From the NCBI RefSeq assembly GCF_033441515.1, contig NZ_JAWQJT010000001.1:3100001-3164000 (forward strand): a DNA stretch of 64,000 nucleotides. Direction: 5' to 3'. Shown in pieces: positions 50,326 to 59,590 of this stretch (the first letter of the stretch is position 1; the number at the start of each line of letters is the position of its first letter). The DNA comes from Amycolatopsis solani. GTDB lineage: Bacteria > Actinomycetota > Actinomycetes > Mycobacteriales > Pseudonocardiaceae. The notes beneath the pieces were generated by a model. That model was not told where the DNA came from, ran no database searches, and saw only the letters and a list, made by a program, of their open reading frames with translations. The position numbers and the translations under genes are program-made.

Positions 50326-51948
50326 CTAGCTGTGCGTCACCGCGCCGGTCTTCGGGTCGAGGGTGACCTTCTTCGCCCGCGGCCACCAGAAGTCGAACAT
50401 CCCGTTCATCGAGCCGGCCCGCGCGTCGAACGACGAGTCGCCGATGCGGCCGGCGAACCAGTTGTCCTCGATGAACTTCAGCACCGACGTCTGGTCCGTC
50501 AGCGTGTGGTCGACGTGGTTCACCTTGCTGTACGGCGAAATCACCAGCAGCGGCAGCCGCGGGCCGTAGCCGCAGCGGTCGGCGTACGTGCCCACCGTCG
50601 TCGGCTTGCCCGTGCAGATCGCCTGGTCCTGCGAAGCGTCGTGAGAACCGTTGACGACCTTCGAAGACACGTGGTCGTACCAGCCGTCGGAGTCGTCGTA
50701 CGCCAGCACGATCGCCGTCGACTTCCAGTCCGGGGACTGCTGGATCTTGTTGACCTCGCTCACCACGAACTGCTGCTCGTCCAGCGGGTCCGAGTAACCC
50801 GCGTGGCCGTCCTGGTACTCGGGGGCCTTCAGGAAGCTCACGGCGGGCATCGAGCCGGCCTGCAGCGAGTCGTTGAAGTCCGAGATGTCGTACTGGTGGT
50901 TGGCGCGGTCGGTCTGGCCGATCGCCTGCACCGACGACGGCGGGAGGTGCTTCGGGTTCGCCGTCGACGGGTAGTACTGGAACGGCTCGTGGTGCGGGCT
51001 GTAGTCGACGACCGCGTTGCCGCCGACGTTGGTGTGCGTCTGGCCGCACACCGCGTAGCCGTTGGCCGTGCCGGTCGGGCGGAAGCCGCCCTGGAACCAG
51101 CCCCACGTGACACGGCGCTGGTTGAGCAGGTCACCGATGTTGCGGCCGTGCATCGTGGCCAGGTTGTCCTTGCTCGTGTGGTTCTTGCCCGAGCAGTCGT
51201 CCCACGCCGGGTCCGGGTCGTTGATCATAGTGCCGACGCCGTTCGCGTCCGGGGACTGCACCGCGTAGGCGTCGCTGACCGGCTCATGCGTGACGGGGTC
51301 GACCGCCTGCACGCCGTGGGTGTTGCCCGAGATCAGGTCGATCGCGCCCGGGCTGGACGGCCCGAACACCGTGTTGAACGAGTTGTCGTTCAGCGCGTAG
51401 TGCTGCGCGTAGTTCCACATGCCGGTGACGGTGTTGCCGTCGTAGTAGTCCATCACCAGGCCGGGCTCGCCGAACAGCACCGGCTGGCCGGTGCACTTGT
51501 CCGTTTCGGTCTTCTCGACGAACTTGTCCATCTTGCCGCCGTTGAACGCGGCCTGCTCGGCGCCGTAGTTGTGGTTCTGGTCGCAGGTCATCGCCTGCTC
51601 GTGCGTGAGCCGCTTCGGGTTGTACGCGTTCGGGTTGTCGGTCAGCAGTTTCTTGTCGAGGCCGTTGACCTTCGGGGTGCCGTGCGCGGCCTGGAACGGC
51701 GTGCCGTCGGTGTTGGCCGCGTTCGGGTACGTCCCGAAGTAGTGGTCGAACGCGATGTTCTCGCCGAAGATGACGACGACGTGCTTGATCGGCGTCGCGG
51801 TCGGGATCCAGTGGGCGGGGAACAGGTTGAGCGGCTGGGCGTCCGCGGTGGTCGCCGCGGAGCCGGTGACGACGGCCAGCGCGGCGACCGAGGCGAGTGC
51901 CCCGGCGCCGAGCAGGCCACGCCGTCGCCGGCGGGTTCTCGTGTCCAC
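50326..51948 (-). CDS. Secreted phosphoesterase (phospholipase C/acid phosphatase superfamily)
   Basis: 540 residues. A long basic, twin-Arg-like signal (RRRRRGLLGAGALASVAALAVVT) and AlkP-superfamily segments: IKHVVVIFGENIAFDHYFGTYP at the front (metal-type Glu-Asn), a later AYDDSDGWYDHV and PRLPLLVISPYSKVNHVDHTLTDQTSVLKFIEDNW near the end. This is the phosphoesterase family PF04185, which includes phospholipase C and AcpA-type acid phosphatases. GTG 51948, AAAGGA upstream. Extracellular phosphate or phospholipid scavenging is likely. Confidence 0.88.
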   Translation of the reverse strand: MDTRTRRRRRGLLGAGALASVAALAVVTGSAATTADAQPLNLFPAHWIPTATPIKHVVVIFGENIAFDHYFGTYPNAANTDGTPFQAAHGTPKVNGLDKKLLTDNPNAYNPKRLTHEQAMTCDQNHNYGAEQAAFNGGKMDKFVEKTETDKCTGQPVLFGEPGLVMDYYDGNTVTGMWNYAQHYALNDNSFNTVFGPSSPGAIDLISGNTHGVQAVDPVTHEPVSDAYAVQSPDANGVGTMINDPDPAWDDCSGKNHTSKDNLATMHGRNIGDLLNQRRVTWGWFQGGFRPTGTANGYAVCGQTHTNVGGNAVVDYSPHHEPFQYYPSTANPKHLPPSSVQAIGQTDRANHQYDISDFNDSLQAGSMPAVSFLKAPEYQDGHAGYSDPLDEQQFVVSEVNKIQQSPDWKSTAIVLAYDDSDGWYDHVSSKVVNGSHDASQDQAICTGKPTTVGTYADRCGYGPRLPLLVISPYSKVNHVDHTLTDQTSVLKFIEDNWFAGRIGDSSFDARAGSMNGMFDFWWPRAKKVTLDPKTGAVTHS

Positions 51949-51978
51949 AGTGGATTCCTTTCGTGGTGGGTGCGTCAG

Positions 51979-53175
51979 TCAGGTGAGCAGGGAACGCCCG
52001 AAGTGGTCGTCCGGGCCGGTGACGCCCGGCAGCGCGAAGAAGTAGCCGCCGCCGAACGGGGAGATGTAGTCGGTCAGGGGTTCTTCGGCCAGCCGCGTCT
52101 GGACCGCCTCGAACTGGCGCTCCAGGTCCTGCTGGTAGCAGACGAAGATCAGGCCCATGTCGAGGTTGCCGTTGCTGTCGACGCCGCGGTCGTAGTTCAC
52201 CGCGCGGCGCAGGATCCGGCTCGCATCGGTTTCCGGGGTGCGCGGGTTCGCCTTGCGGATGTGGCTGGTCAGCGGGATCACCGTGCCGATCGGGTCGTCG
52301 GCGTAGCGCGGGACGTCTGTCTCGGCGGTGCCGTCGAGCGGGGCGCCGGTGTCGCGGCGGCGGCCGAACATGTTCTCCTGCTCGGCCAGCGAGACCCGGT
52401 CCCAGAACTCCACCAGCATCCGGATCAGCCGGACCACCTGGTAGCTGCCGCCCGCGGTCCACGCGGGTTCGCCCGCGCCGGTCGTCCACACCAGACTGTC
52501 CACTTCGGAGCCGGTCGGGTTGGCGGTGCCGTCCTTGAACCCCATCAGGTTCCGCGGCGTGCCCGCCGGGCGCGGCGGCGAGCTGAAGCCGCTCAGCTTC
52601 CAGCGCGGCTGCATGCCGCCGCGGGTCGCGCGCGCGATGTCGCGCAGCGCGTGCAGCACGGTGTCGGTGGAGTTCGCCGACAGCGTCAGGCTGAGGTCGC
52701 CGTGGCACTGCGCGGGGTCGAGGGCGTCGTTCGGGAACGTCGTCATCGGCTTGAGCTTGGCCGGTTTGAGCTTCGCGAGGCCGAACCGGTCGTCGAAGAG
52801 CGACGCGCCGGCCCCGAGGACCACGCCGAGGTCGCCACCGGGCACGACGGGCCCCAGGACGCCGGAGTCGGCCGGTGGCGCGCTGATGCCGAGCGCGGCC
52901 GGCGCCCCGCCGGTGGTGAGGAACCGCGCCCGGTCGGTGATCGCGCGGAAGAGGTCGGTCAGCTCGGCCTTTGACTCCGCGACGACGTCGAAGGCGGCGA
53001 CGATCGTCTGCGTCGGCGGGTTCCGCAGGATGGCGGCCTGGTTCCGGCCGTGGAAGGGAACGGGTGCCGCGCTGTCGATGACGGAGGAGGCGCCGAGCCC
53101 GGCCCCCGCGGCGACGGTGAGGCCGGCGCCCATCGCGGCCCGGCGCAGGAAGGAACGGCGGGGCAGGCCGGTCAC
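51979..53175 (-). CDS. efeB: EfeB-type Dyp peroxidase (Tat-exported)
   Basis: 398 residues. Tat signal ([23 protein letters not shown]), then the Dyp-type heme peroxidase fold: [13 protein letters not shown] with the GxxDG motif, [25 protein letters not shown] with the proximal His in HIR, and the C-terminal [16 protein letters not shown]. EfeB deferrochelatase/peroxidase works with EfeO in Fe(II) uptake. GTG 53175 overlaps the efeO stop (GTGA). The permease EfeU is absent from this locus. Confidence 0.9.
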   Translation of the reverse strand: MTGLPRRSFLRRAAMGAGLTVAAGAGLGASSVIDSAAPVPFHGRNQAAILRNPPTQTIVAAFDVVAESKAELTDLFRAITDRARFLTTGGAPAALGISAPPADSGVLGPVVPGGDLGVVLGAGASLFDDRFGLAKLKPAKLKPMTTFPNDALDPAQCHGDLSLTLSANSTDTVLHALRDIARATRGGMQPRWKLSGFSSPPRPAGTPRNLMGFKDGTANPTGSEVDSLVWTTGAGEPAWTAGGSYQVVRLIRMLVEFWDRVSLAEQENMFGRRRDTGAPLDGTAETDVPRYADDPIGTVIPLTSHIRKANPRTPETDASRILRRAVNYDRGVDSNGNLDMGLIFVCYQQDLERQFEAVQTRLAEEPLTDYISPFGGGYFFALPGVTGPDDHFGRSLLT

Positions 53176-54371
53176 GAGACCCTCCTCGGCTCGGCGATCG
53201 CGGCGATCGGGGCCAGCAGTTCGGTCAGCTCGCCGACGTCGGCATTCAGCTTTTGCCGCTGCAGCTGGGAAAGCTGCTTCAGGGGTGTCCAGCTGCCGTC
53301 CGGGTGGTGCGCGGCGTCCAAAGCGGACTGCGTGCGCGTCAGCCAGCTGTCCACCTTGGACAGCTCGGGGTAGCGCGGGGCCAGCAGCGGGCGGAGGACG
53401 TCGAGCACCGCGCGCGTGCCGTCGAGGTTGGCGCGGGCGGTGGCCAGGTTGGTGCCGCTGCCGTAGTCGGTGCGGCCGGTGAGTTCGAACTGCAGCGTGT
53501 TCTCCATGATCTCGTGCGCGCGCAGGCCGAGGTCGTTGCCGTCGACCTGGCTGTCGCCGAAGGACGCCTGCAGCGCGCGGGCGTCGGTGTCCAGCCGGTC
53601 GGCGACGGCGGCGAGCGCGCCCAGGTCCTCGCCGTGCCAAAGGCCCTGCTCCAGGCGGTGGAAGCCGGTGAACCCGGGGTCGGCCGGGCCGGCGGGCAGG
53701 CCGTCGGCGGTGCCGTTGAGGGCGCCGTCGGAGTCGCCGAACGCGTCGTAGGCGGCGCCGAGGCGCTCGTAGGTCAGGTGCGCGGTCAGCCACGCGGCCT
53801 CGCCGGCCGCGCGGTCGCCGCCGTGGACGGCGTCCTTCAGCGCGGCGGTGTTCGCGACCAGCTCGCCGAGCCCGGTCGCGACGTGCTGCTGGTAGGCCTT
53901 GAGCGGCCCGAGCAGGTCGTTGTGCGTCACCGGCGCGACGCCCGGCCCGGTCCGCTCGGCCCCACCGCTGACCCGCACCGCGGGGCCGACGATCGCGCCC
54001 GAGTCCTCGGGCAGGCAACGGAAGGCGTAGCTGCCGTTGCCGAGGTTGACCTGCAGCGGCCGGGTGGTGTCCGGGCCGAGGCCCTCGACCTCGCCGTAGA
54101 TCACGCCGGTCGCGGGGTCGATCAGGTCGACCTCGGCGGTCACCGAGCCGGTGTTGTGCAGGCGGAACGTCTGCGGCCCCGGCTTCGGCTCCGACCAGCC
54201 CGCGCCGCACGCCGAGCGCGAGACCGCGATCTCCGGATCCCCGGCGGCGGCGCTGTCCGGCCAGAAGACGACGACAGCGCCCGCCACGACGGCGAGCGCG
54301 AGCGCCGCCACGATCCAGCGAGCACGTACTGACCCCGGCACGCGCACTCTCCCGTCACTCGATCGGACCAT
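53172..54371 (-). CDS. efeO: EfeO-type iron-uptake periplasmic-type protein
   Basis: 399 residues. N-terminal helix/signal ([19 protein letters not shown]), a cupredoxin-like domain (about 45-135; [16 protein letters not shown]) and the M75 peptidase-like helical domain with the HxxE metal motif in [11 protein letters not shown], ending in [22 protein letters not shown] 54371 (GTG 54374 possible). Coupled to efeB downstream. A TTAGGCT half-site upstream (complement of 54394-54400) resembles an iron-regulator half box. Confidence 0.88.
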   Translation of the reverse strand: MVRSSDGRVRVPGSVRARWIVAALALAVVAGAVVVFWPDSAAAGDPEIAVSRSACGAGWSEPKPGPQTFRLHNTGSVTAEVDLIDPATGVIYGEVEGLGPDTTRPLQVNLGNGSYAFRCLPEDSGAIVGPAVRVSGGAERTGPGVAPVTHNDLLGPLKAYQQHVATGLGELVANTAALKDAVHGGDRAAGEAAWLTAHLTYERLGAAYDAFGDSDGALNGTADGLPAGPADPGFTGFHRLEQGLWHGEDLGALAAVADRLDTDARALQASFGDSQVDGNDLGLRAHEIMENTLQFELTGRTDYGSGTNLATARANLDGTRAVLDVLRPLLAPRYPELSKVDSWLTRTQSALDAAHHPDGSWTPLKQLSQLQRQKLNADVGELTELLAPIAAIAEPRRVS

Positions 54372-54539
54372 CACCGGTCACGGATTATGCGAGCCTAACG
54401 CCCGCGAAACCGCATCGGATGGCGTCGATCGGAGGGAATTCACCCGGACTTCAGCCTGCCGCCCACGAAAGGGGGAGAATTCAGACTTTTCCGTGTGTCA
54501 GATCTGTCGCGTTCGAGAGAAACGACCGATTGGCCGGGA

Positions 54540-55316
54540 TCACGGAAGGGGGACGCCGGTCTCCAGCAGCGTCTTCAGGCTCGACAGCAGCGCGGGCCAG
54601 CCCTGGCTGCACATCGCCCGCGTCGTGCTGTCGTCGTCGAAGCCGTCGTGCAGCACGGTCAGCTTCACCAGTTCCCCCTGCGGTTCGAGGGTGAACGTGA
54701 CCTTCGTGCGGCTTTCGCCCTGCAGTTTCGCGAGCGTTCCGGCGTTGATCCCGTTGGCGTCCGCCCATTCCGCCGTGAAGGTGTGCCAGGTGTAGGAAAG
54801 CCGGCGGTACGGATCCGATTCGAGGACGACCTGTGCCGGGTCCTCGGTTTTCGCGCCGCTTTCGGCCCAGGCCATCGGCGAACCCTTTTTCCAGTCGGTT
54901 TCGAAGGAAACACCCCAGTACTGGCGGGTGAAGGCCGGGTCGGTAAGCGCTTTCCAGAGCTTTTCCGGCGTCGTGTTGATGTAGGTGGTGTAGGCGAATT
55001 CGTTCATCGGTGCGGACTCCAGTGCTCGTTTCAGGTCGGCCAGCGCGCCGGCCCGCCTGCGGTCGTAGCGGGTCATCCAGCGGTCGGCGATCGCGTTGAT
55101 CGGCGCGGCGTCGAGGTGGTGCAGCTTTTCGCGGCCGCGCCAGGTCGTCGTGACCAGCCCGGCCGTCTCGAGCACGGCCAGGTGCTTGCTCACCGACTGG
55201 CGGGCCATCTCCAGCCCTGCGCAGAGTTCGCGCAGGGTCTGGCCGTTGCGCTCGTTGAGCACGTCCAGCAGCAGGCGGCGGCTGGGGTCGGCCAGCGCTT
55301 TGAAGACCTCGTCCAT
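54540..55316 (-). CDS. ArsR-type regulator fused to SRPBCC (AHSA1) domain
   Basis: 258 residues. The first ~90 are an ArsR winged helix (VFKALADPSRRLLLDVLNERNGQTLRELCAGLEMARQSVSKHLAVLETAGLVTTTWRG), followed by an SRPBCC/AHSA1 domain (TTYINTTPEKLWKALTDPAFTRQYWGVSFETDWKKGSPMAW ... GWPALLSSLKTLLE). Usually these are two adjacent genes; here one polypeptide. ATG 55316 or GTG 55319 follow the promoter so closely that the mRNA is nearly leaderless; the ATG at 55352 lies upstream of the promoter's -10 and is excluded. The SRPBCC pocket may bind the effector. Confidence 0.85.
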   Translation of the reverse strand: MDEVFKALADPSRRLLLDVLNERNGQTLRELCAGLEMARQSVSKHLAVLETAGLVTTTWRGREKLHHLDAAPINAIADRWMTRYDRRRAGALADLKRALESAPMNEFAYTTYINTTPEKLWKALTDPAFTRQYWGVSFETDWKKGSPMAWAESGAKTEDPAQVVLESDPYRRLSYTWHTFTAEWADANGINAGTLAKLQGESRTKVTFTLEPQGELVKLTVLHDGFDDDSTTRAMCSQGWPALLSSLKTLLETGVPLP

Positions 55317-55327
55317 CACGCCGTCCG

Positions 55328-55357
55328 ACAATAGGCAGCCAGATGGCTGCATGTCAA
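55328..55357 (-). promoter_or_regulatory. Promoter with embedded ArsR operator
   Basis: On the minus strand, TTGACA (55357-55352), 18-bp spacer, TATTGT (55333-55328). The spacer holds the perfect palindrome GCAGCCA-GA-TGGCTGC (55335-55350). A repressor bound there would block polymerase; the downstream gene is an ArsR-type regulator, so autorepression is likely. Confidence 0.7.
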
Positions 55358-55364
55358 CCGCGGG

Positions 55365-56246
55365 TCACCGGAAGCGGATCACCGTGCTGCCGGCGAGGAC
55401 GAAGAACACCAGGATGACCAGCGTGCCGGTCTGCCCGCCGGAGGAGCGCGTGACGACCTGGTCGACGGCACCGGTCAGCCGCACCCCGCACTCGGCGACG
55501 ACGGTGTGCCGCCCGGCCTCGATGCGCGTGAACTCGACGGGCGCGGTGAACGCGCCGGAGCTGTCGGTCAGGGCCGAGCCGACTTCGGAGCCGTCGGAGG
55601 TCAGCGTCACCAGCCGGCCCGGCTGGCACCCCCGTCCCGACGCGGCGAGGGACTCCCCGGGCTGGATGCTCGGCCGGTCGAGCACGAGTTCACCCGGCTG
55701 GGGCTCGGTGCTGGTCGTGGTGGTGGTGCCGGGTGTGGTGGGCGGCGTGGTGGTGGTCGTCGTCGGCGGCGGCGTGGTCGTGGTGGACGGCGGCGTGGTG
55801 GTCGTGGCCGGCGGGGTCGTGGTGGTGCCCGGCCTGGTCGGCGTCGTGGTCACGGGCGGCCGCGGAGTGGTGGTCGTCGGCGGTGGCGGGGTCGTCGTGG
55901 TGACCCCGGTGACGACGAAGGTGCCACTGGCCGTCTGCTTCTGGCTCGTGCAGGTCGCGGTCACCGTGTAGGAGCCCGGCTTCGCGGTGGCCGGGACGGC
56001 GGTCGTGATCTGCCCGCTGGTCGCCGGTGCCACCTTCTGGGTGAGCGCCGTGCCCGCCCAGAAGAAATTGATGGTCCGGCAGGTAGGGAAACCATTCCAG
56101 GAAATGGTGAAGGAACTGCCCGCCGGGCCGCTCGACGGTTTCAAACCAACTGACGGCGGAACTTGTGCGCCGGCGCTGCCCACGAACGTGAGCAGCAGCA
56201 ACACTCCGGCCACGGCGCCCAAAAACAGCCGAACCACGAATCGCAT
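55365..56246 (-). CDS. Surface protein with two Ig-like domains and Thr/Pro linker
   Basis: 293 residues. Signal peptide (RFVVRLFLGAVAGVLLLLTFVGSAGA), a first beta-domain (SGPAGSSFTISWNGFPTCRTINFFW ... GSYTVTATCTSQ), a Thr/Pro linker (about residues 120-185), a second beta-domain (RPSIQPGESLAASGRGCQPGRLVTLTSDG) and a C-terminal hydrophobic segment (GTLVILVFFVLAGSTVIRF) that can anchor it in the membrane. ATG 56246 follows GGGAGGG. No sortase motif seen. Function unknown. Confidence 0.8.
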   Translation of the reverse strand: MRFVVRLFLGAVAGVLLLLTFVGSAGAQVPPSVGLKPSSGPAGSSFTISWNGFPTCRTINFFWAGTALTQKVAPATSGQITTAVPATAKPGSYTVTATCTSQKQTASGTFVVTGVTTTTPPPPTTTTPRPPVTTTPTRPGTTTTPPATTTTPPSTTTTPPPTTTTTTPPTTPGTTTTTSTEPQPGELVLDRPSIQPGESLAASGRGCQPGRLVTLTSDGSEVGSALTDSSGAFTAPVEFTRIEAGRHTVVAECGVRLTGAVDQVVTRSSGGQTGTLVILVFFVLAGSTVIRFR

Positions 56247-56319
56247 CGGACGTCCCTCCCCGGTGTGTGCTCGCTGTAGCATTCCGGACGAGTTGGATTA
56301 CGCAAGTAGGGGATGCCCA

Positions 56320-57114
56320 ATGGGACGTGTCATCGCGGCGGGGGTTGCGTTGGGTTTGTGCGCGCTGGTGCTCGGCGCACCGGCCGCGTCGGCCGAATCC
56401 GGCTCGCTCGAACTGCAGGTGTCGATCGACCGGCGGCCGATCGAGGACGCCACCGTCCCGATCGACCCGGCGAGCCAGGTCGAGCTCAAGGTCGTGGCCA
56501 CCAACACCGGCACCGCGCCGGTGAAGGTCCGCAGCGTGCGGCTGTCGGGGGTGGCCCTCGCGCTCACGTTCTTCGCCTACGACACGACGGCGCCGTTCGA
56601 GGTGCCGGCCCGGGGCTCGGCGACGCGGACGTTCGTCCTCGACCTCGGTGACCTCAGCGGGCAGGCGACCGGGTTGCTGCCCTCGTCGGTGGAGCTGCTC
56701 GACGCGCAGCGTGGCACGCTGGGGGAGGCGGCGACGGTCGCCGACGTCCGCGGGTCCGTCTGGTCGGTGTACGGCGTGTTCGGACTGGCGATGCTCGTGC
56801 TGACGGTCCTGGCCTGGGCGGCCGCGCTGCTGGCGCTGGCCCGCCACCGCCTGGCGCCCAACCGCTGGCGCCGCGGCCTGCGCTTCCTGCCCGCCGGGTT
56901 CGGCACCGGCCTGGTCGCGGTGATCAGCCTGTCGGTGCTGCGGCTCGTCCCGCCGGAGCCGGCGATCGAGATCCCGGTGGTGCTGGGCGCCGCGGCGATC
57001 GCGTTCCTGCTCGGCTACCTGACCCCGCACCCGGCACCCCCGGCGGCCGCACCCGCCGAAGACGGCGCCACGGTCCGGCTCCCGCTGCCGTCGACGCAGG
57101 AATTCACCCGATGA
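56320..57114 (+). CDS. Exported membrane protein coupled to a Ser/Thr kinase
   Basis: 264 residues. Signal peptide (VIAAGVALGLCALVLGAPAASAE), a beta-sandwich-like domain (VELKVVATNTGTAPVKVRSVRLSG ... RTFVLDLGDLSG), then three membrane helices (VYGVFGLAMLVLTVLAWAAALLAL; GTGLVAVISLSVLRLV; IPVVLGAAAIAFLLGYL). ATG 56320 is preceded by TAGGGGA. The stop overlaps the kinase start (ATGA), suggesting joint function, perhaps as an external sensor or cofactor for the kinase. No family recognised. Confidence 0.78.
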   Translation: MGRVIAAGVALGLCALVLGAPAASAESGSLELQVSIDRRPIEDATVPIDPASQVELKVVATNTGTAPVKVRSVRLSGVALALTFFAYDTTAPFEVPARGSATRTFVLDLGDLSGQATGLLPSSVELLDAQRGTLGEAATVADVRGSVWSVYGVFGLAMLVLTVLAWAAALLALARHRLAPNRWRRGLRFLPAGFGTGLVAVISLSVLRLVPPEPAIEIPVVLGAAAIAFLLGYLTPHPAPPAAAPAEDGATVRLPLPSTQEFTR

Positions 57115-58934
57115 GCGCACCGGCCGAGCTGGTCGCCGCCCTGCCGCAGTACGACATCGGCGCGGAGATCGGCGAGGGCGGCATGGGCGTGGTGTTCGCG
57201 GGGGTGCACCGGACGCTCGGCCGCAGCGTCGCGATCAAGCAGCTGCCCTGGGACATCCTCAACCACGCGGCGAGCAGCGAGCTCTTCGACCGCGAGGCGC
57301 GGGTGCTCGCGAGCCTGGACCACCCGCACATCGTCCCGGTCTACGACTACGTCCGCACGGGCCGCGAGCACCTCCTGGTGATGGAGCGCCTCGACGGCGG
57401 GACGGTCCACAGCCGCTTCCACGGCGACGGCCTCAGTGGCGAGCAGGCGTGCGCGATCGGCCTGGCGATGCTGGCCGGCCTGCACGCGGCACACCGGGCC
57501 GGCGTGCTGCACCTCGACGTCAAGCCGCGCAACCTGCTGTTCAGCACGCAGGGCGTGGTGAAGGTGGCCGACTTCGGCATCGCCCGCGTGATCAGCGAGG
57601 GCGCCACCCTGGTGACCCACGGCGGCGAGATCCTGGGCACCCCGGCGTACATCGCCCCGGAGCAGGCCATGGGCAACGCCCTGAGCCCGGCGGCGGACGT
57701 CTACGCGGCGGGAACGGTGCTCTACGAGCTGCTGTCGGGCCGCCTCCCGTTCGACAACACCCGCGGCGCGATCAGCATGATGCGCCAGCACATGTTCACC
57801 GACCCGATGCCGATCGCCGGCGTACCGATGCCGATCGCGGGAGTGGTGATGAGGAGCCTGGCCCGCGAGCTGGACGCGCGTTACCGGGAGGCGGAGTCGT
57901 TCGCGGCAGACCTGGCGGCAGCCGCGACGGCGGTGTACGGCCAGGGCTGGCTGGAGCGGTCGGGGGTGCCGGTGCTGCACCTGCCGCCGAGGGTGATCGC
58001 GGGGTTGAACTCGCCGACCGCGCCGCAGGGAGCCGGACTGGGTGTGGCCGGCGCCGGCGGGCTCGGTGCGGCGGGAGCCGCGGGGCTCGGCTCGGCCGGT
58101 GTGGCTGACCCGGCTCGCACCCGGCCGGTGCAGCGTCCCGGCGCGCCCAACCCCACCCTGGCCGCGCCCCACGTGCACCTCGACCCGCGCCTCACCGGCG
58201 GCACGCCCGAACAGCAGCCCTCCGGCGGCTCCGCCTCGACGTCGTCCGTCGTCTGGCTGCGCGTCGGTGCGGCACTCGCCGGCCTCGCGCTGATCGTTCT
58301 CGCGCTCCTCAACCCCGAACGGCTGCCGCACTCGGCGTCGCCGACGCTGAACCTCGGCGGGTCCGCCGTCTCGGCTCCGGTCGAGGTGGACCTGAGCAAG
58401 CCGCTCATCTTCAGCGGTCCCGGCAACCCGGGGCCGGTCGCGCTCGACCTGTCCGCCGCGGGGATCCCGCTCGGTTCGGCCGCGGCCGACGCGAAAGCCG
58501 AAGGCAACGGCTTCACCGCGGAACTCACCCTGCCGGGGATCGCGCGGTGGGTCGTCGGCGGCGCGGTCACGGCGACCGTCCGGACCGGCCCGATCACGCA
58601 GACCTTCACGCTCCTCACCAGCCAGCACCCACTGGCCAGCGCGATGGGCGCGGGCAGCCTCATCCTGGCGCTGTTCGCCCTCGCCTACCTCGAATCCGGG
58701 CTGCGCACGATCCGCAACGGCCACCGCTGGCGCGGCGCGTCGGTCGGCGCCCCGGTGCTCGGCATCCTCTTCGGTGCCGCGCTGTGGCTCTGCTTGACGG
58801 CGTTGCGCCAGCACGAACCGTCGCCGGGGTTCGGCGCCGGCTGCGCGGTGGCGGGCGCGCTCGCGGCCGGACTGGTCGTCACGGCGGCGCGGCGCCGGGT
58901 GTCCACAGTGGTCAGTCGACCATCCGGACGGTGA
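57111..58934 (+). CDS. Membrane Ser/Thr protein kinase (PknB-type)
   Basis: 607 residues. Kinase domain residues about 14-280: G-loop IGEGGMGVVFAG, Lys43 in VAIK, catalytic loop HLDVKPRNLL with Asp136 (Arg of HRD replaced by Leu), DFGIAR, APEQA. It is followed by a linker with repeated PMPIAG-type and Gly/Ala motifs, TM1 (VVWLRVGAALAGLALIVLALL, about 380), an extracytoplasmic loop (LNLGGSAVSAPVEVDLSKP...), and three further helices near the C-terminus. Coupled to the preceding membrane protein. Confidence 0.87.
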   Translation: MSAPAELVAALPQYDIGAEIGEGGMGVVFAGVHRTLGRSVAIKQLPWDILNHAASSELFDREARVLASLDHPHIVPVYDYVRTGREHLLVMERLDGGTVHSRFHGDGLSGEQACAIGLAMLAGLHAAHRAGVLHLDVKPRNLLFSTQGVVKVADFGIARVISEGATLVTHGGEILGTPAYIAPEQAMGNALSPAADVYAAGTVLYELLSGRLPFDNTRGAISMMRQHMFTDPMPIAGVPMPIAGVVMRSLARELDARYREAESFAADLAAAATAVYGQGWLERSGVPVLHLPPRVIAGLNSPTAPQGAGLGVAGAGGLGAAGAAGLGSAGVADPARTRPVQRPGAPNPTLAAPHVHLDPRLTGGTPEQQPSGGSASTSSVVWLRVGAALAGLALIVLALLNPERLPHSASPTLNLGGSAVSAPVEVDLSKPLIFSGPGNPGPVALDLSAAGIPLGSAAADAKAEGNGFTAELTLPGIARWVVGGAVTATVRTGPITQTFTLLTSQHPLASAMGAGSLILALFALAYLESGLRTIRNGHRWRGASVGAPVLGILFGAALWLCLTALRQHEPSPGFGAGCAVAGALAAGLVVTAARRRVSTVVSRPSGR

Positions 58935-59334
58935 CGTGCGGGCTGTAGCTCTTGCGACGGCTCCACCCGGATTCGGCGCACAGGCTCAGCTGGATCGCGC
59001 GATCGGCGGGTGCCCAGTAGCCCGTCCGGACGAAGTATCCCTCCATCGTGGTGAGCGCGCCCAGGCGTTTGCGCGCCGAGCACATCTCCCAGCCCCACTG
59101 CCGGCCCGACTTCTCGACACCGTTGCGCCGCACGGAAAGGCACGGGTTGCCGACCGCGCGGATGTCGGCGTCACCGTCGGTGACGTAGACGACGCCGTCG
59201 ATCTTGTAGAAGCGCTTGTTGTCGAGCAGGGACACCTGACCGGACAGGGTTACCGCGACCTTGCCGCCTTCCTCGCCCGCGAGCGTCCAATCGAGACAGA
59301 ATTCCTGGACCGGGAGTTCCAGCGACTGGGTCAT
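58912..59334 (-). CDS. Hypothetical small cytoplasmic protein
   Basis: 140 residues without signal peptide, predicted mostly beta with four Cys (EFCLDW, NPCLSV, EMCSARK, SLCAESG), as in small exported or lectin-like proteins. ATG 59334 has AGGGGA seven bases upstream. Overlaps the 3' end of the kinase gene by 23 bp in convergent orientation. I do not recognise a family. Codon use looks normal, so it is likely a real gene. Confidence 0.65.
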   Translation of the reverse strand: MTQSLELPVQEFCLDWTLAGEEGGKVAVTLSGQVSLLDNKRFYKIDGVVYVTDGDADIRAVGNPCLSVRRNGVEKSGRQWGWEMCSARKRLGALTTMEGYFVRTGYWAPADRAIQLSLCAESGWSRRKSYSPHVTVRMVD

Positions 59335-59590
59335 GACGAGTTCCCCTGTTCTAGCCGTGTCCCTTCAATAAGATAAGGATTTCTCGGGCGCCGGGAAGGG
59401 GTCGGCGCGAACTTCACCCGAAGTGACCGCCGACGAATGCGTTGTCCCGCATGGGTTTTCCGCCGTGTCGCACGGCGCGTGACGTCCGCGCGTCCGGCCG
59501 GGTGGCGGCCCCCGCGCGGACGGCGTGGCGGTCACTGTCCGTGAGTCGATGGTAAAGGAACCATTACCTTCGGCCGGGCGTTGAGCGGGC

